This document shows positions 40,957 to 51,658 of a DNA stretch of 64,000 nt, piece after piece; within the stretch, counting starts at the first letter, position 1; each line of letters opens with the position of its first letter. The position numbers and the translations under genes are program-made. The stretch is taken from NCBI GenBank assembly GCA_021780815.1, contig JAJXYC010000008.1, positions 22,249 to 86,248 of the forward strand. Direction: 5' to 3'. The notes under the pieces are model-generated. The model worked only from the letters and a program-made list of their open reading frames with translations. It did not search any database and had not been told where the DNA came from. This DNA comes from Bacteroidota bacterium. GTDB lineage: Bacteria; Bacteroidota; Ignavibacteria; Kapaibacteriales; UBA2268.

Positions 40957-42597
40957 ATGAAACAAACAAATTTTGTTAAAATAATTTCGAAAAATATTGT
41001 TATTTTTCTTTTCTTTTTGTCTTGTTTAAAGTTAAATGCTCAAATTGACACAACAACAGAAAAAGAAATTAATTTTCAAGCAAGCAAGTTTAAATATTTA
41101 CTTGAAATGGCTACACGGTATTATTATGATAGTTTAAGTTACGAAAAAGTTTCTGATGCCGCATTTCATTCACTTTTAAAAGCATTAGACCCACAAAGTC
41201 TTTATTTTTCTAAAACTGAATATGAAAAATTATCTGAGGCAAATAAAGGAGAATCCGAAGGAATTGGAATTGACATCGTTCCATTGCAAGATACTTTGAC
41301 TATTATTTCCGTATTTAAAGATTCGCCTGCCGATTCAGCAGGGTTATTGCCTGGCGACAAAGTTTTATTTATTAATGGGAAATCCGTTTTGTCTACTAAT
41401 AAAGTAGATGCAGATAATTTAATTAAAGGGGCACCAGGCACGAAAGTTCAATTAATAATTAAAAGGCAGTTTAATTCTTCTGCTTTAAATGAATATGTTA
41501 TTACAAGAAATGAATTTAATTTACCAAGTATTACCGCCTATTTCCTTCTAGAAAAAACAAATATTGGATATATTCAAATTACAAGATTTTCTAATAAAAC
41601 TGACCAGGAATTAAAGCAAGCTTTAAATTCCCTCACAAAAAATGGAATGAGCAAACTAATAATTGATTTAAGAGGGAATTATGGTGGAATACTGGAAGCA
41701 ACACTAAAATCGTTAGAATTCTTTTTACCCAAAGGGACAAAATTACTTCAAATCAAATCCCATTCCAGAGATTTTGATACAACCTTTTACAGCACAAGCG
41801 AAAAAGTTTTTAATAATTTAAAAGTTGCTATTTTAGTTGATAAAAATTCTGCTTCTGCTTCTGAAATTTTAGCAGGTGTATTGCAAGATTATGATGATGC
41901 AATTATTGTTGGAGAAAGAACTTTTGGCAAAGGTACAGTACAAAGAATTTGGCAAATGAATGACGGTACTGCTTTCCGATTAACAGTAGCCGAATATATA
42001 ACTCCATCTGGTCGCAAAATACAAAAAAATCATGATTCTGTTTCTATGGCTGATCTAGACCCTTCAATGCAATTAAATTTAAATATAAAAACTCGTGAAG
42101 AAATCTTGAACACTTTAAGGCAATTTGGAGGTAAATCTCAAATACCTGTTTATTATTCAGCCGATAATCGTGTTATTCTTGGTGGTGGTGGTGTTTTCCC
42201 CGATATTCCCGTAACAAGTGATACTTTAACTCTACTCACAAGAGTTTTAATACAAAAAGGTATTTTCCTCGAATTTATTTATCAATTCCTCGCAACAGAA
42301 AGAGATAAAATTATACAAAATTATAATAATAATTTCAAGATTTTTAATAATACATTTCAAATAACCGAAGAAATCATCAAGAATTTCAAGAACTATTCCA
42401 TTTCTCGCAATATCTGGAATGAATCTTATTTTCAAAAAGATAAAGATTATATTGCAACTTATTTAAAAGCAATTATAGGTTATACAATATGGGGAGAAAA
42501 TGCTTATAAATTAGCTTTGTTAGGAAAAGATACTGTCTTTGATACCGCTGTGAAATCTTTTGCTAATTATGCAAAAATTTTAAATAAAAAAGAATAA
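40957..42597 (+). CDS. S41 family C-terminal processing peptidase
   Basis: PDZ domain plus LIIDLRGNYGG, SASASEILAGVLQDYDDAIIVGERTFGKGTVQ. Confidence 0.95.
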   Translation: MKQTNFVKIISKNIVIFLFFLSCLKLNAQIDTTTEKEINFQASKFKYLLEMATRYYYDSLSYEKVSDAAFHSLLKALDPQSLYFSKTEYEKLSEANKGESEGIGIDIVPLQDTLTIISVFKDSPADSAGLLPGDKVLFINGKSVLSTNKVDADNLIKGAPGTKVQLIIKRQFNSSALNEYVITRNEFNLPSITAYFLLEKTNIGYIQITRFSNKTDQELKQALNSLTKNGMSKLIIDLRGNYGGILEATLKSLEFFLPKGTKLLQIKSHSRDFDTTFYSTSEKVFNNLKVAILVDKNSASASEILAGVLQDYDDAIIVGERTFGKGTVQRIWQMNDGTAFRLTVAEYITPSGRKIQKNHDSVSMADLDPSMQLNLNIKTREEILNTLRQFGGKSQIPVYYSADNRVILGGGGVFPDIPVTSDTLTLLTRVLIQKGIFLEFIYQFLATERDKIIQNYNNNFKIFNNTFQITEEIIKNFKNYSISRNIWNESYFQKDKDYIATYLKAIIGYTIWGENAYKLALLGKDTVFDTAVKSFANYAKILNKKE

Positions 42598-42701
42598 AAT
42601 CCTTTTTAAAATAAATATTTTCTTTAATTTACTTCAAACTCAATTGAATTTAATAATTTTCGTCAATATAATTTAATCTTAAATAAAATATAGAAAAAAA
42701 A

Positions 42702-45700
42702 ATGTTTGATTTTTTAAAGAAGATATTGCCTGACAAGCATAAGAAAGATGTACAAAAAATACAACCAATAGTAGAAGAAATTAATTCTTTTTACGAGAAA
42801 TTTGATTCATTAACAGATGAAGAAATTAAGTATAAAAGTAATGAATTTAAAGCAATGATTCAATCTCGTATTGAAGATTTAGAAAAGGAAAAGAATGAAA
42901 TCTTGGACAAACTAAAAAACGAAGAATTGCCTGCAAGTGAAATACTTTCATTAAATGAGAACTTAAAAAAATACGAAAAAGCAATATTTGAAGAAATTGA
43001 ATCAGCTTTAAATGAGATATTGCCCAAAGCCTTTGCTTTAGTAAAACAATCTTGCAAGAGGTTAACCGAAAGGCGTTATCATTATGAATATGCAGGAACT
43101 TCACAAATATGGGAAATGATTCCGTATGATGTCCAATTAATTGGAGGCGTAGTTCTTCATCAAGGTAAAATTGCCGAAATGGCAACAGGTGAAGGTAAAA
43201 CATTAGTTGCCGTTATGCCAATATATCTAAACGCATTGTCAGGGAAAGGTGTCCATGTTGTTACCGTCAATGATTATCTTGCAAAACGTGATAGCGAATG
43301 GATGTCCCCTGTTTATAACTTCTTAGGAGTTACTGTTGGCGCTTTACAATCTAATATGGAAAGTGAAGAACGTAAACGGATTTATAATTTGGATATAGTT
43401 TATGGGACTAATTCTGAATTTGGTTTTGATTACTTGCGTGATAATATGGTTGTTGAATCTGACCAAATCGTACAACGCCCTCATTGGTTTGCTATTGTTG
43501 ATGAAGTGGATTCTGTATTGATTGACGAAGCAAGAACTCCTTTGATTATATCTGGACCTGTTGGAGAAACAGACCAAAAATACGATTTAATGAACCCAAG
43601 AGTAAAAAGATTAGTTGATGCTCAATTCCAATTAGTGAATAAATTAACTTCCGAAGCAGAACGATTGCTACAATCAGATAAAAAAGATGATAGAGACAAT
43701 GCCGGTATTGCGCTTTTACGAGCTAATAAAGGCTTCCCGAAACATAAAAAATTACGTAAATTATTGCAAGACGGTGGTAATTTAAAACTTATGCAGGAAA
43801 CTGAATTGTTCTTTTTAAGAGATCAAGGAAAAAGGATGCATGAAGTTGATGATGAACTTTTTTATGTTATAGATGAAAAACTTCATCAAATTGATATTAC
43901 AGACAAAGGACGTAATTTGTTAGCAAATGCTAACGAAGACATCGATATGTTTGTCATTCCTGATATCGCCGCTGAATTAAGTAAAATTGAAGGCGATAAT
44001 AATCTCTCTAATTCAGAGAAGGAAAGGTTAAAAGACCAAATACACCAAATTTTCGCACAACGTTCCGATATAATACATACTGTTACTTCTCTTTTAAGGG
44101 CATATTCGCTTTATGAAAAAGATGTAGAATATGTAGTCCAAGATGGCAAAGTGCAAATAGTTGATGAATTTACAGGTCGTATCTTGGAAGGTCGTCGTTA
44201 CTCAGAAGGTTTACATCAAGCTATTGAAGCAAAAGAAAATGTTAAAGTTCAAAGAGATACACAAACGCTTGCAACTATTACTTTGCAAAACTACTTTAGA
44301 TTATACAAAAAACTTGCTGGTATGACAGGAACAGCAGAAACTGAAGCCGCTGAATTTGAAAAAATATATAATTTAGACGTAGTCGTTATTCCAACAAATC
44401 GTCCAATTGTAAGAGATGACCGAGATGATTTAATTTATAGAACTACTCGAGAAAAATATAATGCAATCGTAGATGAAATAGAAAAAATCTTATCCGAAGG
44501 CAGAGCCGTTCTTGTTGGGACAGCATCAGTTGATGTTTCGGAAGTTTTAAGCAAGATGCTCACTCGTAAAAAAATTAAACATAATGTACTAAATGCAAAA
44601 TATCACGAAAGAGAAGCAGAAATTATAGCCCTCGCAGGTCATAAAGGGACAGTTACCATTGCAACAAATATGGCAGGTCGTGGTACAGATATTAAACTTG
44701 ACCCAGAAGTAAAGAAAAATGGCGGTTTAGCAATCATCGGGTCAGAAAGACATGAAGCACGCCGTATAGATAGACAATTAAGAGGACGTGCAGGCAGACA
44801 AGGCGATCCTGGAACTTCAATTTTCTTCATATCGTTAGAAGATAAGTTAATGAGACTTTTTGCGGCAGAGCGTATCGCTAAATTAATGAATACTTTTAAA
44901 ATGCCAGATGGTGAGCCGATTACACATCCTATGATTACTAAAACTGTAGAAAATGCTCAAAAGAAAGTTGAAGAAAACAACTTTTCTATTCGTAAGCATT
45001 TACTCGATTACGACGATGTAATGAATATGCAAAGAGAGCTAATTTATATGAAACGTCGCAATGCTTTACGTGGTGATAGCTTGCGTGGTGAACTCTTTGA
45101 TTATATAACAGATTTAGCATCAATTTGGTATGAAGATTTTCATGAAGACAAAGACTTAAAAGGACTAAAAAATCAAGTTCGTTCACTTTTATTATGCGAA
45201 ATAAATATTAGTGAAAAAGAATTTGATGAAATGACTGTTGAAAAAGTAACTCAAGAGATTGTTCGTGCCGCAGAAGAGTTTTACCATAGAAAAGAAGATT
45301 TACTTGGTCGTGATTTTATGATACAACTTGAAAAATACGCTGTTTTGCAAACTATTGACGATAAATGGAAAGATCATCTTCGCATTATGGACGAAATTAA
45401 AGAAGGTATCAACTTACGTGCTTATGGTCAAAAAGACCCTTTGCTTGAGTATAAATCTGAGGCTGTTGAACAATTTGGAAATTTATTAAAAGAAATCGCT
45501 CTCGGTTCGGTGTCTATTGCATTTAAATATTTTCCACAAATATCTCAACAAGAGCAAGTTCAACATAAGCAAAAAACAGATGTGCCTAAAGTTCGTTCTA
45601 AAAGTCTTAATCAACGTGGTATTAAATATGGTAGAGATGAAGAAACTGTTGAAATGATAACAAAAGCTTCTGCTCCAAGGCCAAAAGAACAAGAAGGTGC

Positions 45701-45824
45701 TCGTGCTGTTGCAGTTGAAACTTACAAAAGAACTGAAACTAAAATTGGTAGAAACGACCCTTGTCCTTGTGGCTCGGGTAAGAAATACAAAAATTGTCAC
45801 GGACGTGATATTAATTTGAATTAA
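42702..45824 (+). CDS. secA: Preprotein translocase ATPase SecA
   Basis: [44 protein letters not shown]-terminal [14 protein letters not shown]. Confidence 0.99.
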   Translation: MFDFLKKILPDKHKKDVQKIQPIVEEINSFYEKFDSLTDEEIKYKSNEFKAMIQSRIEDLEKEKNEILDKLKNEELPASEILSLNENLKKYEKAIFEEIESALNEILPKAFALVKQSCKRLTERRYHYEYAGTSQIWEMIPYDVQLIGGVVLHQGKIAEMATGEGKTLVAVMPIYLNALSGKGVHVVTVNDYLAKRDSEWMSPVYNFLGVTVGALQSNMESEERKRIYNLDIVYGTNSEFGFDYLRDNMVVESDQIVQRPHWFAIVDEVDSVLIDEARTPLIISGPVGETDQKYDLMNPRVKRLVDAQFQLVNKLTSEAERLLQSDKKDDRDNAGIALLRANKGFPKHKKLRKLLQDGGNLKLMQETELFFLRDQGKRMHEVDDELFYVIDEKLHQIDITDKGRNLLANANEDIDMFVIPDIAAELSKIEGDNNLSNSEKERLKDQIHQIFAQRSDIIHTVTSLLRAYSLYEKDVEYVVQDGKVQIVDEFTGRILEGRRYSEGLHQAIEAKENVKVQRDTQTLATITLQNYFRLYKKLAGMTGTAETEAAEFEKIYNLDVVVIPTNRPIVRDDRDDLIYRTTREKYNAIVDEIEKILSEGRAVLVGTASVDVSEVLSKMLTRKKIKHNVLNAKYHEREAEIIALAGHKGTVTIATNMAGRGTDIKLDPEVKKNGGLAIIGSERHEARRIDRQLRGRAGRQGDPGTSIFFISLEDKLMRLFAAERIAKLMNTFKMPDGEPITHPMITKTVENAQKKVEENNFSIRKHLLDYDDVMNMQRELIYMKRRNALRGDSLRGELFDYITDLASIWYEDFHEDKDLKGLKNQVRSLLLCEINISEKEFDEMTVEKVTQEIVRAAEEFYHRKEDLLGRDFMIQLEKYAVLQTIDDKWKDHLRIMDEIKEGINLRAYGQKDPLLEYKSEAVEQFGNLLKEIALGSVSIAFKYFPQISQQEQVQHKQKTDVPKVRSKSLNQRGIKYGRDEETVEMITKASAPRPKEQEGARAVAVETYKRTETKIGRNDPCPCGSGKKYKNCHGRDINLN

Positions 45825-45861
45825 TTCCTTTATTGATTAAAAAAAATCTTTGGGAAAGTAG

Positions 45862-47808
45862 ATGAAAATCCTTTTTACAATGTTTGGCTGGAATGAATTT
45901 GGAGGTGGAACTACTTTCCCAAAAACTTTAGCCAAATCTCTTCTTAAAAAAGGTTACGAAGTAGGTGTGTTTTTTGCCGCCGGGAAACATAATTTGCTTG
46001 ATATGCCGTATTACCTCGAAGATAAAATTGATAAGGGTATCAATTTATTTGGAGTATATAACCGACCAACCACTTTTCTCGACGAAGCTAATCCTAAACG
46101 TGAAGTTTATGATGAAAGAGTGATTCAACTTTTTAAATTTGCCGTTTCCAAATTTCAGCCCGATTTAATTCATTTTCATAATTTCCTCGGATTATCATTT
46201 GGCATTGCTGATGTTGCCAAATCTTTTAATATTCCAACTTTATTTACTCCGCATAATTACCATTTGATTGATCCAAAACTTTATCTAATTTATCTTCAAG
46301 ATAATGTGCCAATTAAATGGAACAATGTGGATTTATTATCTAATTCGCCTTTAATTAAACTTTATCCAGACAAAATTATAGATTATAAGATTAGACAAGC
46401 AAAAGCAAAAGAATTAATTACGGATAAACTTGATTATTTATTATGTATTTCTACAAACCAAGCAAAAATTTTTAATGATTTTTCTGAAAATAAAACAAAT
46501 AATATTATAATTTTAAATCAAATATCTGAAATTTGCCAAAACATTAACCAAAATGAACATAATTATGAGATAAATGAACCATTAAAAATTGGATATTTAG
46601 GCTCTTTAAGTATTTTAAAAGGTATTAATATTCTTTTTCAAACTGCCGAACTTTTGAAAACCCAGCCTATTGAATTCCATCTATTTGGTAACGATGCTTC
46701 AAATTATTTTACACAAATTTCAAATGCTTTTCCAGAGGCAAAAGTAATATATCGTGGGAAATACAGACCTGATGAATTGGCTCAAATTGCAAAAACAGTT
46801 CATTTAACTTTTCTTCCAATAATTTCGAATGAAGGCGGACCACTTGTTGCTGTTGAATCGATTGCTTTGGGATTACCAGTTGTTGCTTCTTATATCGGCG
46901 GGATTCCAGATTATATAATAAATGATTTTAATGGCTTTTTAATTAATTCACCCGACCCTATTGAATTTTATAAACTATTTCTCGAAATTTTACATAGTCC
47001 AGAAAAACTTAATTCTATTTATAAAAATACATTTTTACCAGTTAATTATAATGATTATTTAAATCAATTAATTTTAATTTATAATTCTGCACTTGAAAGA
47101 AGAAAAGACAAAATAAATAATTTCAACTTTGTTATGAAGAATTTTTATAATAGTTCAGAAGAAAACGAAAAAAAAGAAGAACCCTGCGATGTGCTTATAA
47201 CTGATGAAGTTCAAAATACAACTTTCACATTAGATGAATTGGCTGAATTAGTTAATATGGACACAAATCAAGAAGGAATAGAAACAAAAACGGATTTAAA
47301 TCAAAGTAAAAGTAAAATCCCAACCCCATTATTACTCCATTTAGGTAGCCAGCAATTAATTTTGGAAGGCTTCCATAATTTAGATGCTCAACCAAAGTCA
47401 ATCAATGAAATTAAAGCCGATGTCAGCAATTTACCATATAATAACGAAGCAGCAGATTTAATTTATGCAGTAAATTTGCTGCAAGTTTTTAATCATCGAA
47501 AAATCCAAAAAGTATTAGATGAATGGGCCCGAGTTTTAAAAAAAGGCGGATTATTGATTTTAACTATTCCGAATATGAAACACATCTTGAAGTTATATCA
47601 AGACAACCAAATTTCTTGGGAAACAACAAATTTGTTTCTATTTGGAAAGCAACAAGACAATTATGATCATTATTATAATGGCTTCGATAAAGATTCAATA
47701 ATTGACCACTTAGCTAAAAGCGGATTTCAAATCTTGGAAATTCAAGAATTAATCGACGAAACATTAAACAATATGCCAATAATATATCTACGTTCTGCTA
47801 AGAATTAA
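45862..47808 (+). CDS. GT4 glycosyltransferase fused to class I SAM methyltransferase
   Basis: GT4: IGYLGSLSILKGINILFQ, NEGGPLVAVESIALGLPVVAS; MTase: LLHLGSQQLILEGFHNLD...ADVSNLPYNNEAADLIYAVNLLQVF...WARVLKKGGLLILTIPN. Confidence 0.9.
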   Translation: MKILFTMFGWNEFGGGTTFPKTLAKSLLKKGYEVGVFFAAGKHNLLDMPYYLEDKIDKGINLFGVYNRPTTFLDEANPKREVYDERVIQLFKFAVSKFQPDLIHFHNFLGLSFGIADVAKSFNIPTLFTPHNYHLIDPKLYLIYLQDNVPIKWNNVDLLSNSPLIKLYPDKIIDYKIRQAKAKELITDKLDYLLCISTNQAKIFNDFSENKTNNIIILNQISEICQNINQNEHNYEINEPLKIGYLGSLSILKGINILFQTAELLKTQPIEFHLFGNDASNYFTQISNAFPEAKVIYRGKYRPDELAQIAKTVHLTFLPIISNEGGPLVAVESIALGLPVVASYIGGIPDYIINDFNGFLINSPDPIEFYKLFLEILHSPEKLNSIYKNTFLPVNYNDYLNQLILIYNSALERRKDKINNFNFVMKNFYNSSEENEKKEEPCDVLITDEVQNTTFTLDELAELVNMDTNQEGIETKTDLNQSKSKIPTPLLLHLGSQQLILEGFHNLDAQPKSINEIKADVSNLPYNNEAADLIYAVNLLQVFNHRKIQKVLDEWARVLKKGGLLILTIPNMKHILKLYQDNQISWETTNLFLFGKQQDNYDHYYNGFDKDSIIDHLAKSGFQILEIQELIDETLNNMPIIYLRSAKN

Positions 47809-48965
47809 ATAGCTAAAACTCCTAAAATTGTTGAGTGGGAAGCACCTGTTGCATTTGGAATATTTCCATTTTTTTCATTTAAAAACAGCCAGCCTAAAAA
47901 TGCAAAAGCAACGGATTCTTTTGACTGTGAAGTAATTCCATATTTTTCAATTCCAACAAATTCCGAATCGAACAAATTATGCTTTAATCTCTCCATTAAA
48001 AATAAATTTTTAGAACCACCACCAGAAACTATAACCCGTGATTGCGGTTCAGCAAATTTTCTTATGCTTATTTCAATTGATTTTGCTGTCAATTCTGTCA
48101 ATGTTCTCATTAAATCTAATTCATTAACTTTATAGTTTAACTTCTGTAAAGCATTGTCTATAAATTGATAATTGAATTTTTCACGTCCTGTCGATTTTGG
48201 TGGCTCTAATTCAAAGTATTCATCAGATAGTAAAATTTGCAGTAATTTATTATCCAATTTTCCATTACGAGCATTTAATCCATTTGTATCAAAATTTTGT
48301 CCAAAAAATTTATTCGCATAAAAATCAATCAAAGTATTTGCAGGTCCACAATCAAAAGCAATTACATCGGATAAATCAGCATTTTTTGGCAAATAAGTTA
48401 AATTAGCGATACCTCCAAGATTTAAAGCAATTATTGGGGCATCTGGATTTCTAAAAAGGTAATAATCAAATATTGGCACAAGAGGAGCACCTTGACCTTT
48501 TAAAGCAATATCTCCACTACGAAAATCTCCTACCACAGGAAGACCTGTTAATTTTGCCAATGCTGATAAATTCAAAGATTGGAATGATGATGAAACATAT
48601 TTATCTAAAAACATCTCGGCTTTTGGGTTATGCCACAAAGTTTGTCCATGAACCGAAATAAAATCAATCTTACTCTTTGCAATACCTGTATCCTTTATAA
48701 ATTGCTCTATATATTCAGCAAATACTTGAGATAAGTAATAATTTAATTGAGAAATTTCTTTAACCTTGCTCTCCTTTGCGATTATCTCGTTAATTTTTTC
48801 TGAATACAAAGCAGAAAATTTATAGGATTGAAAGGAAATTAAATTAATTACTGGTTCTGCAATATCATGAATTTCTATTAAGGAAATATCTATTGCATCA
48901 CAAGATGTTCCTGTCATTATACCAATTCCCAAAAAAATATTTTTTTGAAAATTAAAAAAATTCAT
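47805..48965 (-). CDS. anmK: Anhydro-N-acetylmuramic acid kinase
   Basis: GIMTGTSCDAIDISLIEI, SVHGQTLWHNP, GDFRSGDIALKGQGAPLVPIFD, NLGGIANLT, FDCGPANTLID. Confidence 0.96.
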   Translation of the reverse strand: MNFFNFQKNIFLGIGIMTGTSCDAIDISLIEIHDIAEPVINLISFQSYKFSALYSEKINEIIAKESKVKEISQLNYYLSQVFAEYIEQFIKDTGIAKSKIDFISVHGQTLWHNPKAEMFLDKYVSSSFQSLNLSALAKLTGLPVVGDFRSGDIALKGQGAPLVPIFDYYLFRNPDAPIIALNLGGIANLTYLPKNADLSDVIAFDCGPANTLIDFYANKFFGQNFDTNGLNARNGKLDNKLLQILLSDEYFELEPPKSTGREKFNYQFIDNALQKLNYKVNELDLMRTLTELTAKSIEISIRKFAEPQSRVIVSGGGSKNLFLMERLKHNLFDSEFVGIEKYGITSQSKESVAFAFLGWLFLNEKNGNIPNATGASHSTILGVLAI

Positions 48966-48985
48966 AATTTATATTTTTTTTTAAA

Positions 48986-48993
48986 CAAAATTA
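48986..48993 (-). promoter_or_regulatory. Possible -7 element (TAATTTTG) upstream of anmK
   Basis: CAAAATTA on plus strand, about 20 nt from the start codon. Confidence 0.35.
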
Positions 48994-49096
48994 CCATTAT
49001 TTTTACAATAAATTGTATATTTGTATGTCTAAAAATTTACACACTGTAATATTATGTTTTCAGTGGGTTTAATATAAGAAAAAAGGAGATAATATA

Positions 49097-49813
49097 ATGA
49101 TTTTCGCAGTATTAGTTGGAATTATAATTGGATTCGTCCTTGCAATTCCACCGGGACCTGTCAGTGTCTCAGCTGCAAAATTATCAGCATTTTCCACTAA
49201 AAAAAACGCTCTTTTGTTCATCTATGCCTCAAGCACTGTCGATTTTTTATCTGCTTTATCGGCAATATTTGCAGCAACAGCTATTTCAAAGGCAATTAGT
49301 TCTTTTATACAAGTGCATATCTTGTTTACTAATATTATCCAAATTTTGGTAGTTGCCTCATTTATTCTTTTTGGAATTATTAGTTTAATAAGAAGTAAAA
49401 AATACAATATCCAAGATTTTGGCACTGCTCCTACATTGCACTTCCTAGATAAAATTTCACACAAAGGTCCATTCTTTTTTGGACTTGCCATTGCTTTATC
49501 TAATTTAGCAAACCCAACTTTTCTGCCTTCATTAGGTTATATTTCTTTGCAAGTCGAATCTATAAATTTCTTTACTTTGGATTTCTTAAATAAAATTTTA
49601 TTTTCTTTGGGCTTTGGATTTGGAAACTTCCTTTGGTTATATTTAATGACTTTGATAATTGCTTTAAATAAACATAGAATTACTGAATCTTTCCAAAAAC
49701 GATTACAACAATTCGTTGGAATAACTTTTATTAGCTTTGGTACTTTACTCGGCTATCGGCTATTCCAAATTATTCATTGGCAAGATATTATCAGAATAAT
49801 TCTTGCCATATAA
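49097..49813 (+). CDS. LysE-family translocator
   Basis: GFVLAIPPGPVSVSAAKLSAFSTKKNALLF; multi-TM; aaaggagat SD upstream. Confidence 0.85.
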   Translation: MIFAVLVGIIIGFVLAIPPGPVSVSAAKLSAFSTKKNALLFIYASSTVDFLSALSAIFAATAISKAISSFIQVHILFTNIIQILVVASFILFGIISLIRSKKYNIQDFGTAPTLHFLDKISHKGPFFFGLAIALSNLANPTFLPSLGYISLQVESINFFTLDFLNKILFSLGFGFGNFLWLYLMTLIIALNKHRITESFQKRLQQFVGITFISFGTLLGYRLFQIIHWQDIIRIILAI

Positions 49814-50016
49814 ATTTATTTTAGGAATATAGAAACACCCCTTGCCACTCAAAAAAACTCTAATAATTTTGGGATAGAAAGGAAATCACGTCTTCCCCGT
49901 GCGAAAAATCTATATTTTTATAAAGTTTTCTACTTTATCTTCAAAGTTTATAAAACATAATCTTACAAGTAATATTAAAATATAAATTTTTATTTTCTCC
50001 TAATTTTAAATTTGAT

Positions 50017-51555
50017 TTATTCCCACTCGATTGTTCCAGGTGGTTTGCTGGTGATGTCGTAAACTACACGGTTAATTCCTTTTACCTCGTTAATAATTCT
50101 GCTGCTCATTTTTGAAAGGACATCGTAAGGCATTGGGAACCAATCGGCTGTCATTCCGTCAACACTTGTAACAGCACGTAAAACACAAGTGCTTTCGTAA
50201 GTTCGTTCATCTCCCATAACTCCAACGCTTTGAATTGGGAGCAATACTGCAAACGCTTGCCAAATATCATCATAAAGCCCTGCATTACGAATTTCTTCAA
50301 TATAAATCGCATCGGCTTTCTGCAAAATCTCAATTCTTTCTTTGGTGATTTCGCCTAAAATACGAATTGCAAGTCCAGGTCCCGGAAATGGATGACGCTT
50401 CACAAACCAATCAGGCACTCCAAGTTCTCGTCCAACTTCACGCACTTCATCTTTGAAAAGTTCACGGAATGGCTCAATCAATTTAATTCCCATTTTTTCG
50501 GGCAAACCACCTACATTATGATGGGATTTAATAACAACAGAAGGACCTTTTACAGAAACTGATTCAATCACGTCAGGATAAAGTGTCCCTTGTGCAAGCC
50601 ATTTTGCATTATTGAAATTTTTCGCACTTATTTCGAATAAATCAATAAATGATTTCCCGATAATTTTTCTCTTTTGCTCTGGATCTTTCACTCGGTCAAG
50701 TCTTCCGAGAAAAGTTGCGGAACCATCAATTAGTTCAACAGACATATTGAAATGTTTATCGAAAAGTTCCATTAATTTGTGGCTTTCGTTTAATCGCATT
50801 AATCCAGTATCAATGTGAATACAATGCAATTTATCACCAATAGATTTATGCAGCAAAACAGCCAAAACAGTTGAATCAACCCCACCAGACAATGCACAAA
50901 TAACTTCATCGTTGCCGACAGTTTGCTGAATTTGCTTTATTGCAGTTTCAACAAATGAATGAGCATTCCAAGACCCTTTACAATCACAAATATTTCTCAC
51001 GAAATTTTCAAGAATTTTTTTCCCATCAGTTGTATGGTGAACTTCAGGGTGGAATTGAACACCATAAATTTTCTTTTCAGCGTTTTGGATTGCCGCAATA
51101 GGAGAATTATCTGTATAAGCAATCACTTCAAATCCAGTTGGAAATTGCTTTAAAGAATCTCCATGGCTCATCCAAACTTGCATTGAGCTAAGTCCTTTCA
51201 AAAGTTCATTCTCCTTTGAAATAATCAAATTTGCCCTACCGTATTCTCTACGAGCCGATTTATCTACAATTCCATCGTTAAGATATGCTATTAATTGCAA
51301 GCCGTAGCAAATCCCCAAAACAGGAATTCCTAAATTAAAAATATCTTTAAAAGGATAAGGAGATTCTTCGGCATAAACACTATTAGGACCACCAGAAAGG
51401 ATAATCCCTTTTGGGGCAAGTTCAAGCAGTTTTTCCTTTGTAATATTAAATGGATAAATTTCGGCATAAACACCTATTTCACGCACTTTCCTTGCAATAA
51501 TCTGAGTATATTGCGACCCAAAATCAAGTATAATTATTTTCTCTATTGTTATCAT
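50017..51555 (-). CDS. guaA: GMP synthase (glutamine-hydrolysing)
   Basis: [44 protein letters not shown]-terminal [10 protein letters not shown]. Confidence 0.98.
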   Translation of the reverse strand: MITIEKIIILDFGSQYTQIIARKVREIGVYAEIYPFNITKEKLLELAPKGIILSGGPNSVYAEESPYPFKDIFNLGIPVLGICYGLQLIAYLNDGIVDKSARREYGRANLIISKENELLKGLSSMQVWMSHGDSLKQFPTGFEVIAYTDNSPIAAIQNAEKKIYGVQFHPEVHHTTDGKKILENFVRNICDCKGSWNAHSFVETAIKQIQQTVGNDEVICALSGGVDSTVLAVLLHKSIGDKLHCIHIDTGLMRLNESHKLMELFDKHFNMSVELIDGSATFLGRLDRVKDPEQKRKIIGKSFIDLFEISAKNFNNAKWLAQGTLYPDVIESVSVKGPSVVIKSHHNVGGLPEKMGIKLIEPFRELFKDEVREVGRELGVPDWFVKRHPFPGPGLAIRILGEITKERIEILQKADAIYIEEIRNAGLYDDIWQAFAVLLPIQSVGVMGDERTYESTCVLRAVTSVDGMTADWFPMPYDVLSKMSSRIINEVKGINRVVYDITSKPPGTIEWE

Positions 51556-51578
51556 AGAATTTAAATTTTAATAAAAAA

Positions 51579-51586
51579 CAAAATTA
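51579..51586 (-). promoter_or_regulatory. Possible -7 element (TAATTTTG) upstream of guaA
   Basis: CAAAATTA on plus strand, about 24 nt from the start codon. Confidence 0.35.
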
Positions 51587-51658
51587 AAAATAAAAAAACA
51601 TTTAAAACATTTCAATCTATAAATATTTAACTATATGGGTAAATTAAGTAGAACTAAA

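Noticed and set aside
42847-43203. 118-aa and other antisense ORFs inside secA
   Set aside because: Chance open frames opposite a strongly conserved gene.
49814-50016. Possible riboswitch or ncRNA between lysE-like gene and guaA
   Set aside because: The gap lies at the 3' ends of both genes (convergent), and I could not find a conserved aptamer pattern; only a short cacg/cgtg hairpin.
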